Below, piece by piece: positions 34,304 to 42,987 of a stretch of 64,000 bases of DNA. The first letter of the stretch is position 1; each line of letters begins with the position of its first letter. Source of the DNA: Acetivibrio alkalicellulosi (GTDB taxonomy: Bacteria; Bacillota; Clostridia; Acetivibrionales; Acetivibrionaceae); contig VLTH01000003.1 in NCBI GenBank assembly GCA_008125075.1, positions 220,035-284,034 of the forward strand, given 5' to 3'. Both the position numbers and the translations under genes were made by a program. Under the pieces are notes generated by a model. It saw nothing but the letters and a program-made list of their open reading frames with translations. It was not told the DNA's origin and did not search any database.

Positions 34304-35419
34304 ATGAAAATTAATAAATACAGGCTGGCAAAGCCAATAAATATGATAAACACCCTTTTAGTGATTCTAGTTCTAATATTTCTGATAGTTTCAAGATCGT
34401 GGGCACGTATAATATTTAATGTTGGTATTTTAGCAAATTGTCTTTTCTATCTTTTCTTATTTATGAAAACCCCAAAAAATAAAATTATTATTGTATTAGG
34501 CATTGTAATTGCTTCACAGGTTGCAATATTAAATTTAGATGGTATGGCAAAAAATATGCTTTTTGAAAAAGGGCCTTTTGTATATAAAAATGATATGAAG
34601 GATATTATTTACATACTTGAAAAGGAAGGTTTATATGACTCATTTATTGATAATGAGCATTATATTAGTGTTAGAGATAATTTACTTAGCAAAAGACTTT
34701 TTATTAAAAAGAGTGACATAGATAAGTATTTTAAAGAAGCTATATTATTAAGTAAAAAAAATGAAATGTCTTACTCATATATTAAAATAATAGATAATAA
34801 AGTTAAAGAAGCAAAAACATCTGAGAGTTTAGAGAGTACTGATAATATTTTTATTGATTCAAGTGAAGGAACGTTTGAATATATTAAGATAAATAAATTT
34901 ACAGATGATGAAGTATTACAATTTAAAAAAAGATTAAGTGAAAGTACAAATAAAAATCTGGTTATTGATTTACGAGGAAACTCAGGTGGTAAAGAAAGTG
35001 CGCTAGTAGATATTGCTTCAAGACTTCTTCCTAAAGGACAAGAAATTCATACATCCCATTATAGATACTCTAAAAGAACCTATTTTTCTAAGGGCAGTAA
35101 TTTTGATTTTGAAAATCTATTTTTTCTTGTAGATAGTTTAACTGCCTCTAGTGCAGAAATTTTACCACTATCTTTAAAAAACTATGATGATGAGAGAGTT
35201 AAAATAATAGGTAATGAAACATATGGGAAAAATGTTGGACAGAGTGTATCAAAATATTTTAGAAGTGGTATTGAAATTGTAGTTGTAACATCAAAATGGA
35301 CTGTATCAGAAAGTGACATATATACCCTTTATGAATACATAGAAATTGATAGTGGTGGAAATATATTTGAAAATGATCAGGATTATTTTGATTTTATAAT
35401 GTCATTTTTCATAGAATGA
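34304..35419 (+). CDS. Membrane-anchored S41-family peptidase
   Basis: A 371-residue protein with two or three N-terminal membrane helices (about 12-30, 33-52, 60-78) and a C-terminal S41 (tail-specific protease-like) domain facing outside. NLVIDLRGNSGG (about 222-233) is the S41 substrate-cradle motif; SLTASSAEILPLSL supplies the nucleophilic Ser near 282; GNETYGKNVGQ supplies the general-base Lys. No PDZ domain is present, unlike CtpA. The ATG at 34304 follows GGGGGATTA. The gene is monocistronic and converges on the xylanase gene ten bases away. Confidence 0.83.
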   Translation: MKINKYRLAKPINMINTLLVILVLIFLIVSRSWARIIFNVGILANCLFYLFLFMKTPKNKIIIVLGIVIASQVAILNLDGMAKNMLFEKGPFVYKNDMKDIIYILEKEGLYDSFIDNEHYISVRDNLLSKRLFIKKSDIDKYFKEAILLSKKNEMSYSYIKIIDNKVKEAKTSESLESTDNIFIDSSEGTFEYIKINKFTDDEVLQFKKRLSESTNKNLVIDLRGNSGGKESALVDIASRLLPKGQEIHTSHYRYSKRTYFSKGSNFDFENLFFLVDSLTASSAEILPLSLKNYDDERVKIIGNETYGKNVGQSVSKYFRSGIEIVVVTSKWTVSESDIYTLYEYIEIDSGGNIFENDQDYFDFIMSFFIE

Positions 35420-35428
35420 TTCTGAATA

Positions 35429-37468
35429 CTATACTGTAAATTCGGTAATTATTTCAAGCAAGTACCTTCTGAAAATTGTATAGTCTAATGAGTCTATATT
35501 TCCGTCACCATTAACATCAGCTGCCTCCAACCCGTACTCGTAATCGAAACTACTAATAACTCCAAGGATATATCTTCTTAACAATACTAAATCAATTGAG
35601 TTTATTTCTCCGTCGCCGTTTATATCACCAACTATAAAATCTTCATCTGGAGTCGTAGCATAATCGATAGAAAACGAAAGACTGTTCACTTTAGCTATTC
35701 CTTTGCTTCTAAATCCCTCTACTAAAAATGAGACATCATTCATATTCCACATATCCATCCCCAAACTCTCCCAGGCTTTAAAGTGCTCAATGACAGATAC
35801 CCTTCCACTTGTTCTTTTCGAGTTGCGGACACTAAAATAAATGTAATTAGTAACTAGTCCAACTACAGTATTAGGATTCTGATGTCGAATTACCCTATAT
35901 ACATCATATGTAGCATCATCAACAGTAATTGTTCCCATGAACGTTCCTACTGATTTCCAATCATCCCAACTTTCAATTATATAATATTCTAATATTCTAT
36001 TTGGATTAACTTGTTGTATTCCATATACAGCCAAATACGAATAACCCTCTGGCTGATAGTCACAATCGAAGTCAACGGTTATGTTCTCAATCTCCTTGTA
36101 AGTGCTCTCAATATCAAAAGACTTACCTTTTCGGAAGAATGCATTATTTATATCATTCCACTCACAACTAAATATACCTCCACCGCCGATAGTCATAGTT
36201 GTACTGCCTATATCCTTCCATAGTTCATAATAGTAGTCATCAACAAATGCATAACCTGAAGATGTAATGTCCATGGAATTCTTTTTTATAAAGTCTTTAA
36301 ACATTATGCCGTTTTTGAATTCTACTCCTTTTTCTGATTGGTTTTTATTTTCTAATATATTAAACATTGACATGTCTGGGGTTTGAAAAGTAACTTTTTG
36401 CTCTGTTTCTCCACTTAATATTACTTTATGGCTTCCTCTTGCATAAAAATTATTTCTTGAATTAGAACTTTTATTGTCTCTTTGTTCAAAATCCCCTTTT
36501 ATTTCCATTGCACCTGCCGTTAAATTCCAATAATGATTATTTACTGAATAGGTTTTAAAGCTTCCCCCTACGAACACTCTGTCTTTCTCATTTGTCATTG
36601 TTAAATATGCATTTACATAATTATCCTCACCTCCTATTATATAGTCTCCTCCAACTTCTAAAGACCCTCCATTTATATTAACTGTTCCTCCGCTTTGTAT
36701 TAAATTCCCTGAAATATTTAGATTATGTCCATTTAAATTTATTGTTCCTGCTTTTAAAATTATTTCTCCACTATATTCATTATCTCTATTTAAAAACCAA
36801 ACTGTTGTCCTTATAGGTATAGACGTTGCTGCTTTGTAATCATTTGTTATCAAGTCGTTTAATGGTATGTCGCTTTTAAATTCTACATCTTTTTCTGATT
36901 GGTTTTTTATTTCTAATATGTTAAATGTTGATCTGGAAGGGGTTTGAAAAGTTACTTTTTGTTCTCCTTCTCCACTTAGTATTACTTTATGGCTTCCGCG
37001 TGCATAAAATTGCATACCTGAATTACTATCATTGTCTTTATGTTCGAAATCTCCTCTAATTTCCATCTCTCCTGCTCTTAAATTCCAATCAAAATTAAAT
37101 CTTGAGTAAATTTTAAAGCTTCCACCTATTAAAACTCTATCTTTTTCATTTGTCATTATTAAACTTCCATATACATAGTTATTCTCATTTCCTATTCTAT
37201 AGTCTCCATCTACTTCTAATTTACCTCCATATATATTAACTGTTCCCCCATTTTGTATTAAGTCTCCCTGTACCTTTAAAGTGTGTCCATCTAAGATTAA
37301 AACACCTGCTGTTATTTCTAAATTACCTGTTACCAATTTGTCTTCACGTAATAATACATCTGCATTAATAACTTCTTGTGAAATAGAAGCTTCTGTCAAA
37401 CATACACTCAAAACCATAATCAGTGCTAAAACTCCAAAAAATGCAATACCTTTTCTTAATTTACTCAT
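35429..37468 (-). CDS. Cellulosomal GH11 endo-1,4-beta-xylanase with duplicated N-terminal modules
   Basis: A 679-residue secreted enzyme. The signal peptide spans about 1-28. Two tandem repeats of about 190 residues follow (each with GDLIQ.GGTVNI.GG, MTNEKDRV..GGSFK and ARGSHKVILSGE), probably beta-solenoid modules. The GH11 domain (about 395-605) shows TMTIGGGGIFSCEWNDINNA, the nucleophile Glu near 494 in LEYYIIESW, SKRTSGRVSVIEHF and the acid/base Glu near 584 in VEGFRSKG. A type I dockerin (GDINGDGEINSIDLVLLRRY, then ADVNGDGNIDSLDYTIFRRY) ends the protein and should bind a scaffoldin cohesin. It hydrolyses xylan in plant cell walls. The N-terminal modules are unusual for GH11. Confidence 0.93.
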   Translation of the reverse strand: MSKLRKGIAFFGVLALIMVLSVCLTEASISQEVINADVLLREDKLVTGNLEITAGVLILDGHTLKVQGDLIQNGGTVNIYGGKLEVDGDYRIGNENNYVYGSLIMTNEKDRVLIGGSFKIYSRFNFDWNLRAGEMEIRGDFEHKDNDSNSGMQFYARGSHKVILSGEGEQKVTFQTPSRSTFNILEIKNQSEKDVEFKSDIPLNDLITNDYKAATSIPIRTTVWFLNRDNEYSGEIILKAGTINLNGHNLNISGNLIQSGGTVNINGGSLEVGGDYIIGGEDNYVNAYLTMTNEKDRVFVGGSFKTYSVNNHYWNLTAGAMEIKGDFEQRDNKSSNSRNNFYARGSHKVILSGETEQKVTFQTPDMSMFNILENKNQSEKGVEFKNGIMFKDFIKKNSMDITSSGYAFVDDYYYELWKDIGSTTMTIGGGGIFSCEWNDINNAFFRKGKSFDIESTYKEIENITVDFDCDYQPEGYSYLAVYGIQQVNPNRILEYYIIESWDDWKSVGTFMGTITVDDATYDVYRVIRHQNPNTVVGLVTNYIYFSVRNSKRTSGRVSVIEHFKAWESLGMDMWNMNDVSFLVEGFRSKGIAKVNSLSFSIDYATTPDEDFIVGDINGDGEINSIDLVLLRRYILGVISSFDYEYGLEAADVNGDGNIDSLDYTIFRRYLLEIITEFTV

Positions 37469-37751
37469 GACAAATCCCCCCTAAATTATTATTTTGCTAT
37501 AACCACACAAATTATAATATTGAGTATTTTGCAATTATATTTTTAAATTCTGTAGTTTAAACTTTATTAATAAGATTATTATTTTGATATGATATGTAAT
37601 AGAATCAATTTGTAATAGTTATCTAATGTTTTCATAATAATTATATCACATCATATAACTATTTCAATAATTTTTCATATATTTAAATAACATGTATAGT
37701 TTATATTATGTACACTCTATTGCATAACAAATAAGTATATTTATAGTGAGA

Positions 37752-37806
37752 AACCCACCAAGTATTTTTTTTATTTTAATTTACTTTGGTGGGTTAGTTT
37801 ATTTTT
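37752..37806 (+). terminator. Hairpin with T-run, no gene upstream
   Basis: AACCCACCAA pairs with TTGGTGGGTT across a T/A-rich loop and is followed by AGTTTATTTTTT. It would terminate plus-strand transcription, yet no plus-strand gene precedes it within 2 kb. It may mark a lost gene or serve minus-strand read-in. Confidence 0.5.
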
Positions 37807-37849
37807 TACTTATGGTATGTTTTAAAGACTTCCCTTTGCAGTAACCTCC

Positions 37850-38085
37850 CTATAAGACGTTTTAATATTACTTCTAGAATCCCTATAATAATATAAGTTC
37901 TTGCGTACCAGCTCAAATGCAAAACGTATCATGAGATAATTTATGCAATATTACAAATAAACCATAGGGAAGTGGTACAAATGGAGTGCATAACTAAGCT
38001 TAAGCTAGTAGCTGAGGCTGCCGCATATAACCTGTTAAGGTATTTAAATTCGGTTTTAACCAATTTGGGTGGTACCGCGGACAAA
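37850..38085 (+). ncRNA. Orphan T-box leader fragment
   Basis: TTTGGGTGGTACCGCGG at 38064-38080 matches the T-box antiterminator bulge consensus (GGGTGGTACCGCGG). GTAGCTGAGGCTGCCGC upstream suits a stem before it. T-boxes bind uncharged tRNA and control tRNA-synthetase or amino-acid genes. Here no GC-rich terminator follows, and the next gene, 270 bases on, is an esterase-like hydrolase. The specifier codon could not be identified. The 5' limit is a guess. Confidence 0.55.
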
Positions 38086-38347
38086 GTTAATTTTATCATT
38101 GACAAAGTTTACTTAATCATTATAAAATAAACTTATAGTCTAAATTGTATTTTAAAATTAATATAGAGGTGTTATTTTAATTAATTTTTCTTTTGATCAA
38201 TTCTTAGGGACTACCTTTGTTACATGTTTGTTTCTTATGTGTTGCATATTTTAATATATATTTAATTCATACAAAAAAATATAAAGATACTTTTTTAGTG
38301 TGTTTGCCGCACATTTTTATTTATTTAATTTTAGGAGGTATTAGTAT

Positions 38348-39382
38348 ATGAAAAATTATTTTATGAAAGTATTGGTATTGGTAGTAACTGTCATAATGTT
38401 GCTAAGTGTAGTACCAGTATCTGCAGAATCTGAATTTTGCGAAAGTGGTCTCTTATTTGATTACACAATTGACTTGTCACAACTAGATGATGAATTTATT
38501 GAAGATGAAGATGACGAGTTTAGTGCTTTACAAGCTAATTTTAGTCAAACGGGGCCTTATAGAACCACATCTATGCGTTCAGGAAGTCACACCATTTTTT
38601 ATCCTCAAAATCTTGGAGCAAATGGAGTTAAACATCCGATAATAGCATGGGGAAATGGAACGGGTGCAACTCCCTCATCTTATACAGGTATATTAAATCA
38701 TCTTGCATCATATGGTTTTGTTGTAGTTGCAGCTAATACTACACAAGCTGGAAGTGGCAGAGAAATGATTCAAGGTATAGATCTTATGATTTCTGAAAAT
38801 AGAAACTCCAGAAGCACTTTTTATAATAAATTAGATACGGCAGCTATTGGTGTTTCGGGTCACTCCCAAGGAGGAATAGGTGCTGTTGCAGCTTCTATGA
38901 GTGATTCGCGTATAGTGTGCTCACTTCCTATTATGGGAACTAAAACACGTTCTGGTAGTGTTAGAACACCTACGTTTGCTCTTGCAGGGGCTAATGATAG
39001 AATAGTTACTCCAAGAATGGTTAGATCTATTTACACTAGTTGTACTGGAACTGCAATTTATGCAGAGCTTAGAGGAGCAGGTCATATGGTTCCTTCAGGA
39101 CGCTCACCTTCAAGAGATATTCTTAATTATACAGTAGCATGGTTTAGGCTATATTTGATGAACGACACATCACAATACGATACTTTCTTCAATAGTAGAA
39201 GTGGAATACAAGCAGATTCAAGGTGGACAAATGTGCAAGTAAAAAATGCTCCTAGGGTACCTACCGATCCAATTGTTACTCCAACACCTACTGATCCAAT
39301 TGTTACTCCAGCACCTACTGATCCATCTCCAGAAAGAAATAATTGGTGGACGAGGTATAGATTTATACGACTAAGACGTTAA
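38348..39382 (+). CDS. Secreted alpha/beta-hydrolase (PETase/cutinase-like fold)
   Basis: A 344-residue exported hydrolase. The signal peptide covers about 1-27 (ending VSAES). The catalytic Ser is in GVSGHSQGGIG, the Asp in ALAGANDRIVTP and the His in RGAGHMVPSG. The fold pattern (TIFYPQN, IIAWGNGTG, LASYGFVVVAANT) resembles dienelactone/PETase-like esterases; plant-wall acetyl or feruloyl ester cleavage fits the neighbours but is inference. A Thr/Pro linker (VTPTPTDPIVTPAPTDP) near the end would normally lead to a dockerin or binding module, yet only a basic tail, WWTRYRFIRLRR, follows. It starts at ATG 38348 after TAGGAGG. Confidence 0.83.
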   Translation: MKNYFMKVLVLVVTVIMLLSVVPVSAESEFCESGLLFDYTIDLSQLDDEFIEDEDDEFSALQANFSQTGPYRTTSMRSGSHTIFYPQNLGANGVKHPIIAWGNGTGATPSSYTGILNHLASYGFVVVAANTTQAGSGREMIQGIDLMISENRNSRSTFYNKLDTAAIGVSGHSQGGIGAVAASMSDSRIVCSLPIMGTKTRSGSVRTPTFALAGANDRIVTPRMVRSIYTSCTGTAIYAELRGAGHMVPSGRSPSRDILNYTVAWFRLYLMNDTSQYDTFFNSRSGIQADSRWTNVQVKNAPRVPTDPIVTPTPTDPIVTPAPTDPSPERNNWWTRYRFIRLRR

Positions 39383-39457
39383 TAGTGCTGTTTTATTAGG
39401 TAATTATAAAAATTTGTTTTAAAAATGTGCGGCTAATATAATTTAATAATACTATTT

Positions 39458-39520
39458 CTAAGGACTCTAGTAAAAGTTTTAATAAGATGTAATTTATTGC
39501 TTTAAGAGTCCTTAGATTTT
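39458..39520 (+). terminator. Terminator of alpha/beta-hydrolase gene
   Basis: CTAAGGACTCT and AGAGTCCTTAG form a perfect 11-base stem with a 36-base loop, followed by ATTTTAATT. Confidence 0.7.
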
Positions 39521-39577
39521 AATTATTTAATTTTCAAAAGTTTTTCTTATATATATTACAGGGGAAGCTTTCACTGA

Positions 39578-39680
39578 GATAAACAGAAAAACTATATCTT
39601 CTCAAAAAGCGTCTTAGAACCCTTACGCTATAAGACTTTTAATGTAAAAGTGCTAAATAAACAATCTTTTTGAGATAAAC
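39578..39680 (+). repeat. Family C motif, copy 2, with hairpin
   Basis: AGATAAACAGAAAAACTATA then TCTTCT nearly repeats 7379-7405. TCTCAAAAAG (39600-39609) pairs with CTTTTTGAGA farther on (39666-39675). The loop contains GTCTTAGAACCCTTACGC and TAAGAC, echoing the family B loop insert. Confidence 0.5.
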
Positions 39681-39726
39681 AAATATAGATAAATATTTTA
39701 TGTATTTTTATGTGGAGGTGTATTGT

Positions 39727-42201
39727 ATGAAACGTATATTGTCAATTATAATTGCTTTTATTATAGCAATTAGTATTTTAGGGGTTTTTCCAGCTAAAAT
39801 CCAGGGCGCTAATCAAGATTCTCTAATTAACTATATAGAAGGACAATTGGTTGTTTCTATTGAAAAAGACTATGATTTTTCTATACAAAGTACTTGTGAA
39901 ATTATAAATGATCAAGTGTCTGTAATGGAAACTAATGGATTTAAAGTTATTGATTCTATTTTAGATTCTTACATTGAATTTGGAAGCCAAAGTTTTGACG
40001 GTGTTGGTTTTTCAGTGCAAAATTATGATAATAGTTTTACTAATCAAATAATAGAAGATATGGGATATGTATCTCTTGTTGAGTATTCAAAAGAGTATGA
40101 GTCTTTAGAAAAAGCAATAGATAAACTACGAACTACACTTGAGCAAAATGGATTAAAAGTAAAGTATGTTGAGCCAAATTATGTTGTTGAAGCTTTCGAA
40201 GATTTTACAATTAGTATGCATAGAAATCAAAGATGGCATTATAATATGATAAATGCCCCTTCAGCCTGGACTATTACAACAGGATCAAGAGATGTGAGAA
40301 TTGCTGTTTTAGATACTGGAATTGACCACAACCACCAAAACTTAAGAAATATTGTAGACACTAGCCTTGGTGCATCCTATGTTGGAGGTAATACCATGGA
40401 TGTTAGAGGTCATGGTACACATGTCGCAGGAACAATAGCTAGTTATGGAAGTGTTTCTGGAGTTGCAGACAATATAACACTAATACCAGTTAAAGTTTTA
40501 GGAGATAATGGACGTGGTACTTCTTATGCAGTTCAACAAGGAATATTATACGCTTCAAGTATTAATGCAGATGTTATAAATATGTCTCTTGGAGGATTTG
40601 GTTTTTCTTCAGGTATGAATAATGCATGTCAGGTAGCTGCTGCTAGAGGTAGTGTTTTAGTTGCTGCATCTGGAAACGACGGTAGATCATCTATAGCATA
40701 TCCTGCTGCCTATAGCAGTGTTATTTCAGTTGGTGCAGTTAATTCTAACAGACAAAGAGCTAATTTCTCTAATTATGGAGATGGTTTAGACCTCATGGCG
40801 CCTGGAGTAAGTATTTATAGCACCACTCCAGGAAATGGTTATTCGTCTTATTCTGGAACGTCAATGGCAGCTCCGCATGTTGCAGGTGTTGTGGGATTAA
40901 TGAGATCAGTCAATAAAAATATTACTGTAAACACTATAAGAAGTATTCTTACAAGCACTGCTCAAAACGCTGGAAGTAGAACATATTTTGGACACGGTAT
41001 TGTTGATGCTTACGCTGCAGTAATACAATCAGGAGGTTCTATTCCTGAACCATCTTCAACTAAAACAACACTTACAACTGACAAAACTATTTATAATCGT
41101 GGTGATACAGTTAGTTCAACAGCTCTTATAACAGATCAAACAGGAAAACTCCTTCAAGGTGCTACAGTAAGATTTACATTTACTAGACCAAATAACACTA
41201 GTTTCAATCAAACAGCCACGACAAACTCATCAGGAGTAGCAACACTAAGTATACCTTCAACATCTTCTACTGCATTTGGGACATATACAATTAGGGCAGA
41301 CACTTCACTAAGTGGATATGAATCTAGTTTTGCTACTACCACAATTAGATTTGAAGAATCAACTTTAATAGCTCACTATAAATTTGATGAGCTTAATGGT
41401 ACTAATGCTCAAGATTCAACAGGAATTAGCGGAAATGCAACACTTGCAAACGGTGCAATTTTAGTTTCAGGTTTACAGGGGAATTCAGTAAAGCTAAATG
41501 GTGCAAATGAATATGTCCAGTTGCCCAATGGAATTGTTAGAAATGTTTCTGACTTTACAATTTCAAAATGGGTTAAACTTGATTCTTTAAATGCATGGCA
41601 AAGAATTTTTGATTTTGGTAATAATACCGATGTCAATATGTTTCTAACTCCTTCCTCATCAGCTGGAAATTTAAGATTTGCAATAAAAAATGGTGGTTCT
41701 GAGCAGAGAATCAATGGACCTTCAAGTATTCCAACAGGTAGATGGGTTCACGTTGCAGTAACTCTTTCTAATAGTACAGGTATTTTATACGTAGATGGAA
41801 GAGAAGTAGGAAGAAATAGCAATATTACAATTAAACCTAGTGATTTAGGTACTACAAGTAATAATTATATAGGTAAATCACAGTATCAAGATCCTTATCT
41901 TAATGGTCAGATAGATGATTTTAGAATATACAACTATGCATTAGAAGCTGCTGAAATAATTGATCTTGCAAACGTTAATATTTCTGCTCCTGCTTTTATT
42001 ACAGGAGACTTAAATGGAGATGATCGCATTGATTCTACAGATATTGTGTTATTGAGGAGATATATTTTAGGAATTATAAATGAATTCCCTTACCCAGAGG
42101 GAATAAATGCGGCAGATGTTAACGCTGATGGAGTAATAGACTCTTCAGACTATATTCTACTAAGAAGATACTTGCTTGGCTTGATAACTGAATTTCCATA
42201 A
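39727..42201 (+). CDS. Cellulosomal subtilisin-like serine protease with dockerin
   Basis: An 824-residue secreted protease of family S8. The signal peptide is about 1-25. A prodomain of about 135 residues precedes the catalytic domain. The triad is Asp196 (AVLDTGIDH), His229 (GHGTHVAGT) and Ser379 (GTSMAAPHVAG). An Ig-like module (about 440-540), a LamG/concanavalin-like module (about 545-740, IAHYKFDELNGTNAQDSTG) and a type I dockerin (GDLNGDDRIDSTDIVLLRRY; ADVNADGVIDSSDYILLRRY) follow. The dockerin implies attachment to the cellulosome; the protease may process cellulosomal or foreign proteins. ATG 39727 is chosen for the GGAGG nine bases upstream. Confidence 0.93.
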   Translation: MKRILSIIIAFIIAISILGVFPAKIQGANQDSLINYIEGQLVVSIEKDYDFSIQSTCEIINDQVSVMETNGFKVIDSILDSYIEFGSQSFDGVGFSVQNYDNSFTNQIIEDMGYVSLVEYSKEYESLEKAIDKLRTTLEQNGLKVKYVEPNYVVEAFEDFTISMHRNQRWHYNMINAPSAWTITTGSRDVRIAVLDTGIDHNHQNLRNIVDTSLGASYVGGNTMDVRGHGTHVAGTIASYGSVSGVADNITLIPVKVLGDNGRGTSYAVQQGILYASSINADVINMSLGGFGFSSGMNNACQVAAARGSVLVAASGNDGRSSIAYPAAYSSVISVGAVNSNRQRANFSNYGDGLDLMAPGVSIYSTTPGNGYSSYSGTSMAAPHVAGVVGLMRSVNKNITVNTIRSILTSTAQNAGSRTYFGHGIVDAYAAVIQSGGSIPEPSSTKTTLTTDKTIYNRGDTVSSTALITDQTGKLLQGATVRFTFTRPNNTSFNQTATTNSSGVATLSIPSTSSTAFGTYTIRADTSLSGYESSFATTTIRFEESTLIAHYKFDELNGTNAQDSTGISGNATLANGAILVSGLQGNSVKLNGANEYVQLPNGIVRNVSDFTISKWVKLDSLNAWQRIFDFGNNTDVNMFLTPSSSAGNLRFAIKNGGSEQRINGPSSIPTGRWVHVAVTLSNSTGILYVDGREVGRNSNITIKPSDLGTTSNNYIGKSQYQDPYLNGQIDDFRIYNYALEAAEIIDLANVNISAPAFITGDLNGDDRIDSTDIVLLRRYILGIINEFPYPEGINAADVNADGVIDSSDYILLRRYLLGLITEFP

Positions 42202-42547
42202 AAATAGTATTGTTTCAGTCAAACTGCTACATTGAAAGGGATGCTGTTTCATGAGTTATGGACAGCATCTTTTTATATTGATATATAATGTTAGTTATTT
42301 GCTTTGTAAATTGCAAATTATACTAATTGAAGGTTATAATATAAATTAGGTAACAGATTACATCTATGCTGTTTATTATTTTTATGGTTATAATAGTGAT
42401 AGAGTATGTAAATTCTGTGGAGGTCTAATAATAGTAACAGGAGAGTATATGTATCTAGAAAACACTATATGATTGACCCAAGTAAAAAAATGGATAAAAT
42501 TATAGAACTTATTGAGAAGGTAAAGGTGATGTAGAAACTTTTCATAT
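42202..42547. other. Intergenic region after subtilase
   Basis: About 345 bases. It holds the subtilase terminator at 42240-42274 and, from about 42440, out-of-frame remnants of the upstream part of the decayed DUF1703 gene (MDKIIELIEKV at 42490; GDVETF near 42522). The rest shows nothing recognisable. Confidence 0.5.
42240..42274 (+). terminator. Terminator of subtilase gene
   Basis: GATGCTGT pairs with ACAGCATC around a 14-base loop, followed directly by TTTTTAT. Confidence 0.8.
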
Positions 42548-42949
42548 ATGTTTGAGGATTTAATAGAAAAGACATTAAGTTATTTTGACCCAACAGGAAA
42601 AGAACCAGAAATGTTTTATCATGCCTTTGTATTAGGAATGCTTGTACACTTAAACAATAGATATGAAATATGCTCAAACAGAGAGAGTGGTTATGGAAGA
42701 TATGATGTAATGGTATTTCCTTTAGATCGATCAAGTGATACAAAATCACTTATAATTGAGTTTAAAAAAGTAAACAAAAAGGCAAAAGAAAACATGGAAA
42801 TTGTTTTAGAGAAAGCTATTAGGCAAATAGAAGAAATGAAATATGAAACAGAACTTATTAAAAAGGGGATAAAAAAAGAGAATATAATAAAGCTAGCCAT
42901 TGCTTTTGATGGAAAAGAAGTTGAAATAAAATCAAGTGTTGAAGCTTAA
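42548..42949 (+). pseudogene. C-terminal fragment of AAA/DUF1703 protein (PD-(D/E)XK domain)
   Basis: The 133-residue open frame matches only the C-terminal nuclease-like domain of the large AAA-ATPase-like/DUF1703 family: FYHAFVLGMLVHLNNRYEIC, then SNRESGYGRYDVMVFP (Asp) and LIIEFKKV (ExK). Full proteins are about 500-600 residues with an N-terminal AAA domain, which is absent. Just upstream, pieces of the expected preceding sequence appear in two other frames, separated by stops, so this looks like a frameshifted remnant rather than a small gene. Such genes are abundant in gut and rumen clostridia and are of unknown, possibly selfish or defensive, role. Confidence 0.7.
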
Positions 42950-42987
42950 GGAGAAAAATTCAATAAAGTATTTTTTGGAGGATAAAA

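Larger units (their letters stand above)
37469..38347. other. Long intergenic region with T-box fragment
   Basis: About 880 AT-rich bases between divergent secreted-enzyme genes. It holds a terminator-like hairpin at 37752-37795, a T-box-like core at 38064-38080 with a likely leader upstream, and the left arm of an inverted repeat at 38306-38318. Two similar direct segments, ACAAAGTTAATTTTATCATT and ACAAAGTTTACTTAATCATT, follow the T-box core. No gene was found. Confidence 0.6.
39383..39726. other. Intergenic region between hydrolase and subtilase genes
   Basis: About 340 bases. It holds the right arm of the inverted repeat at 39421-39433, the hydrolase terminator (39458-39520) and the family C repeat with its hairpin at 39578-39680. 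Confidence 0.6.

Noticed and set aside
42465-42900. Minus-strand frames opposite the DUF1703 fragment
   Set aside because: No recognisable protein pattern; the plus frame carries the nuclease motifs.
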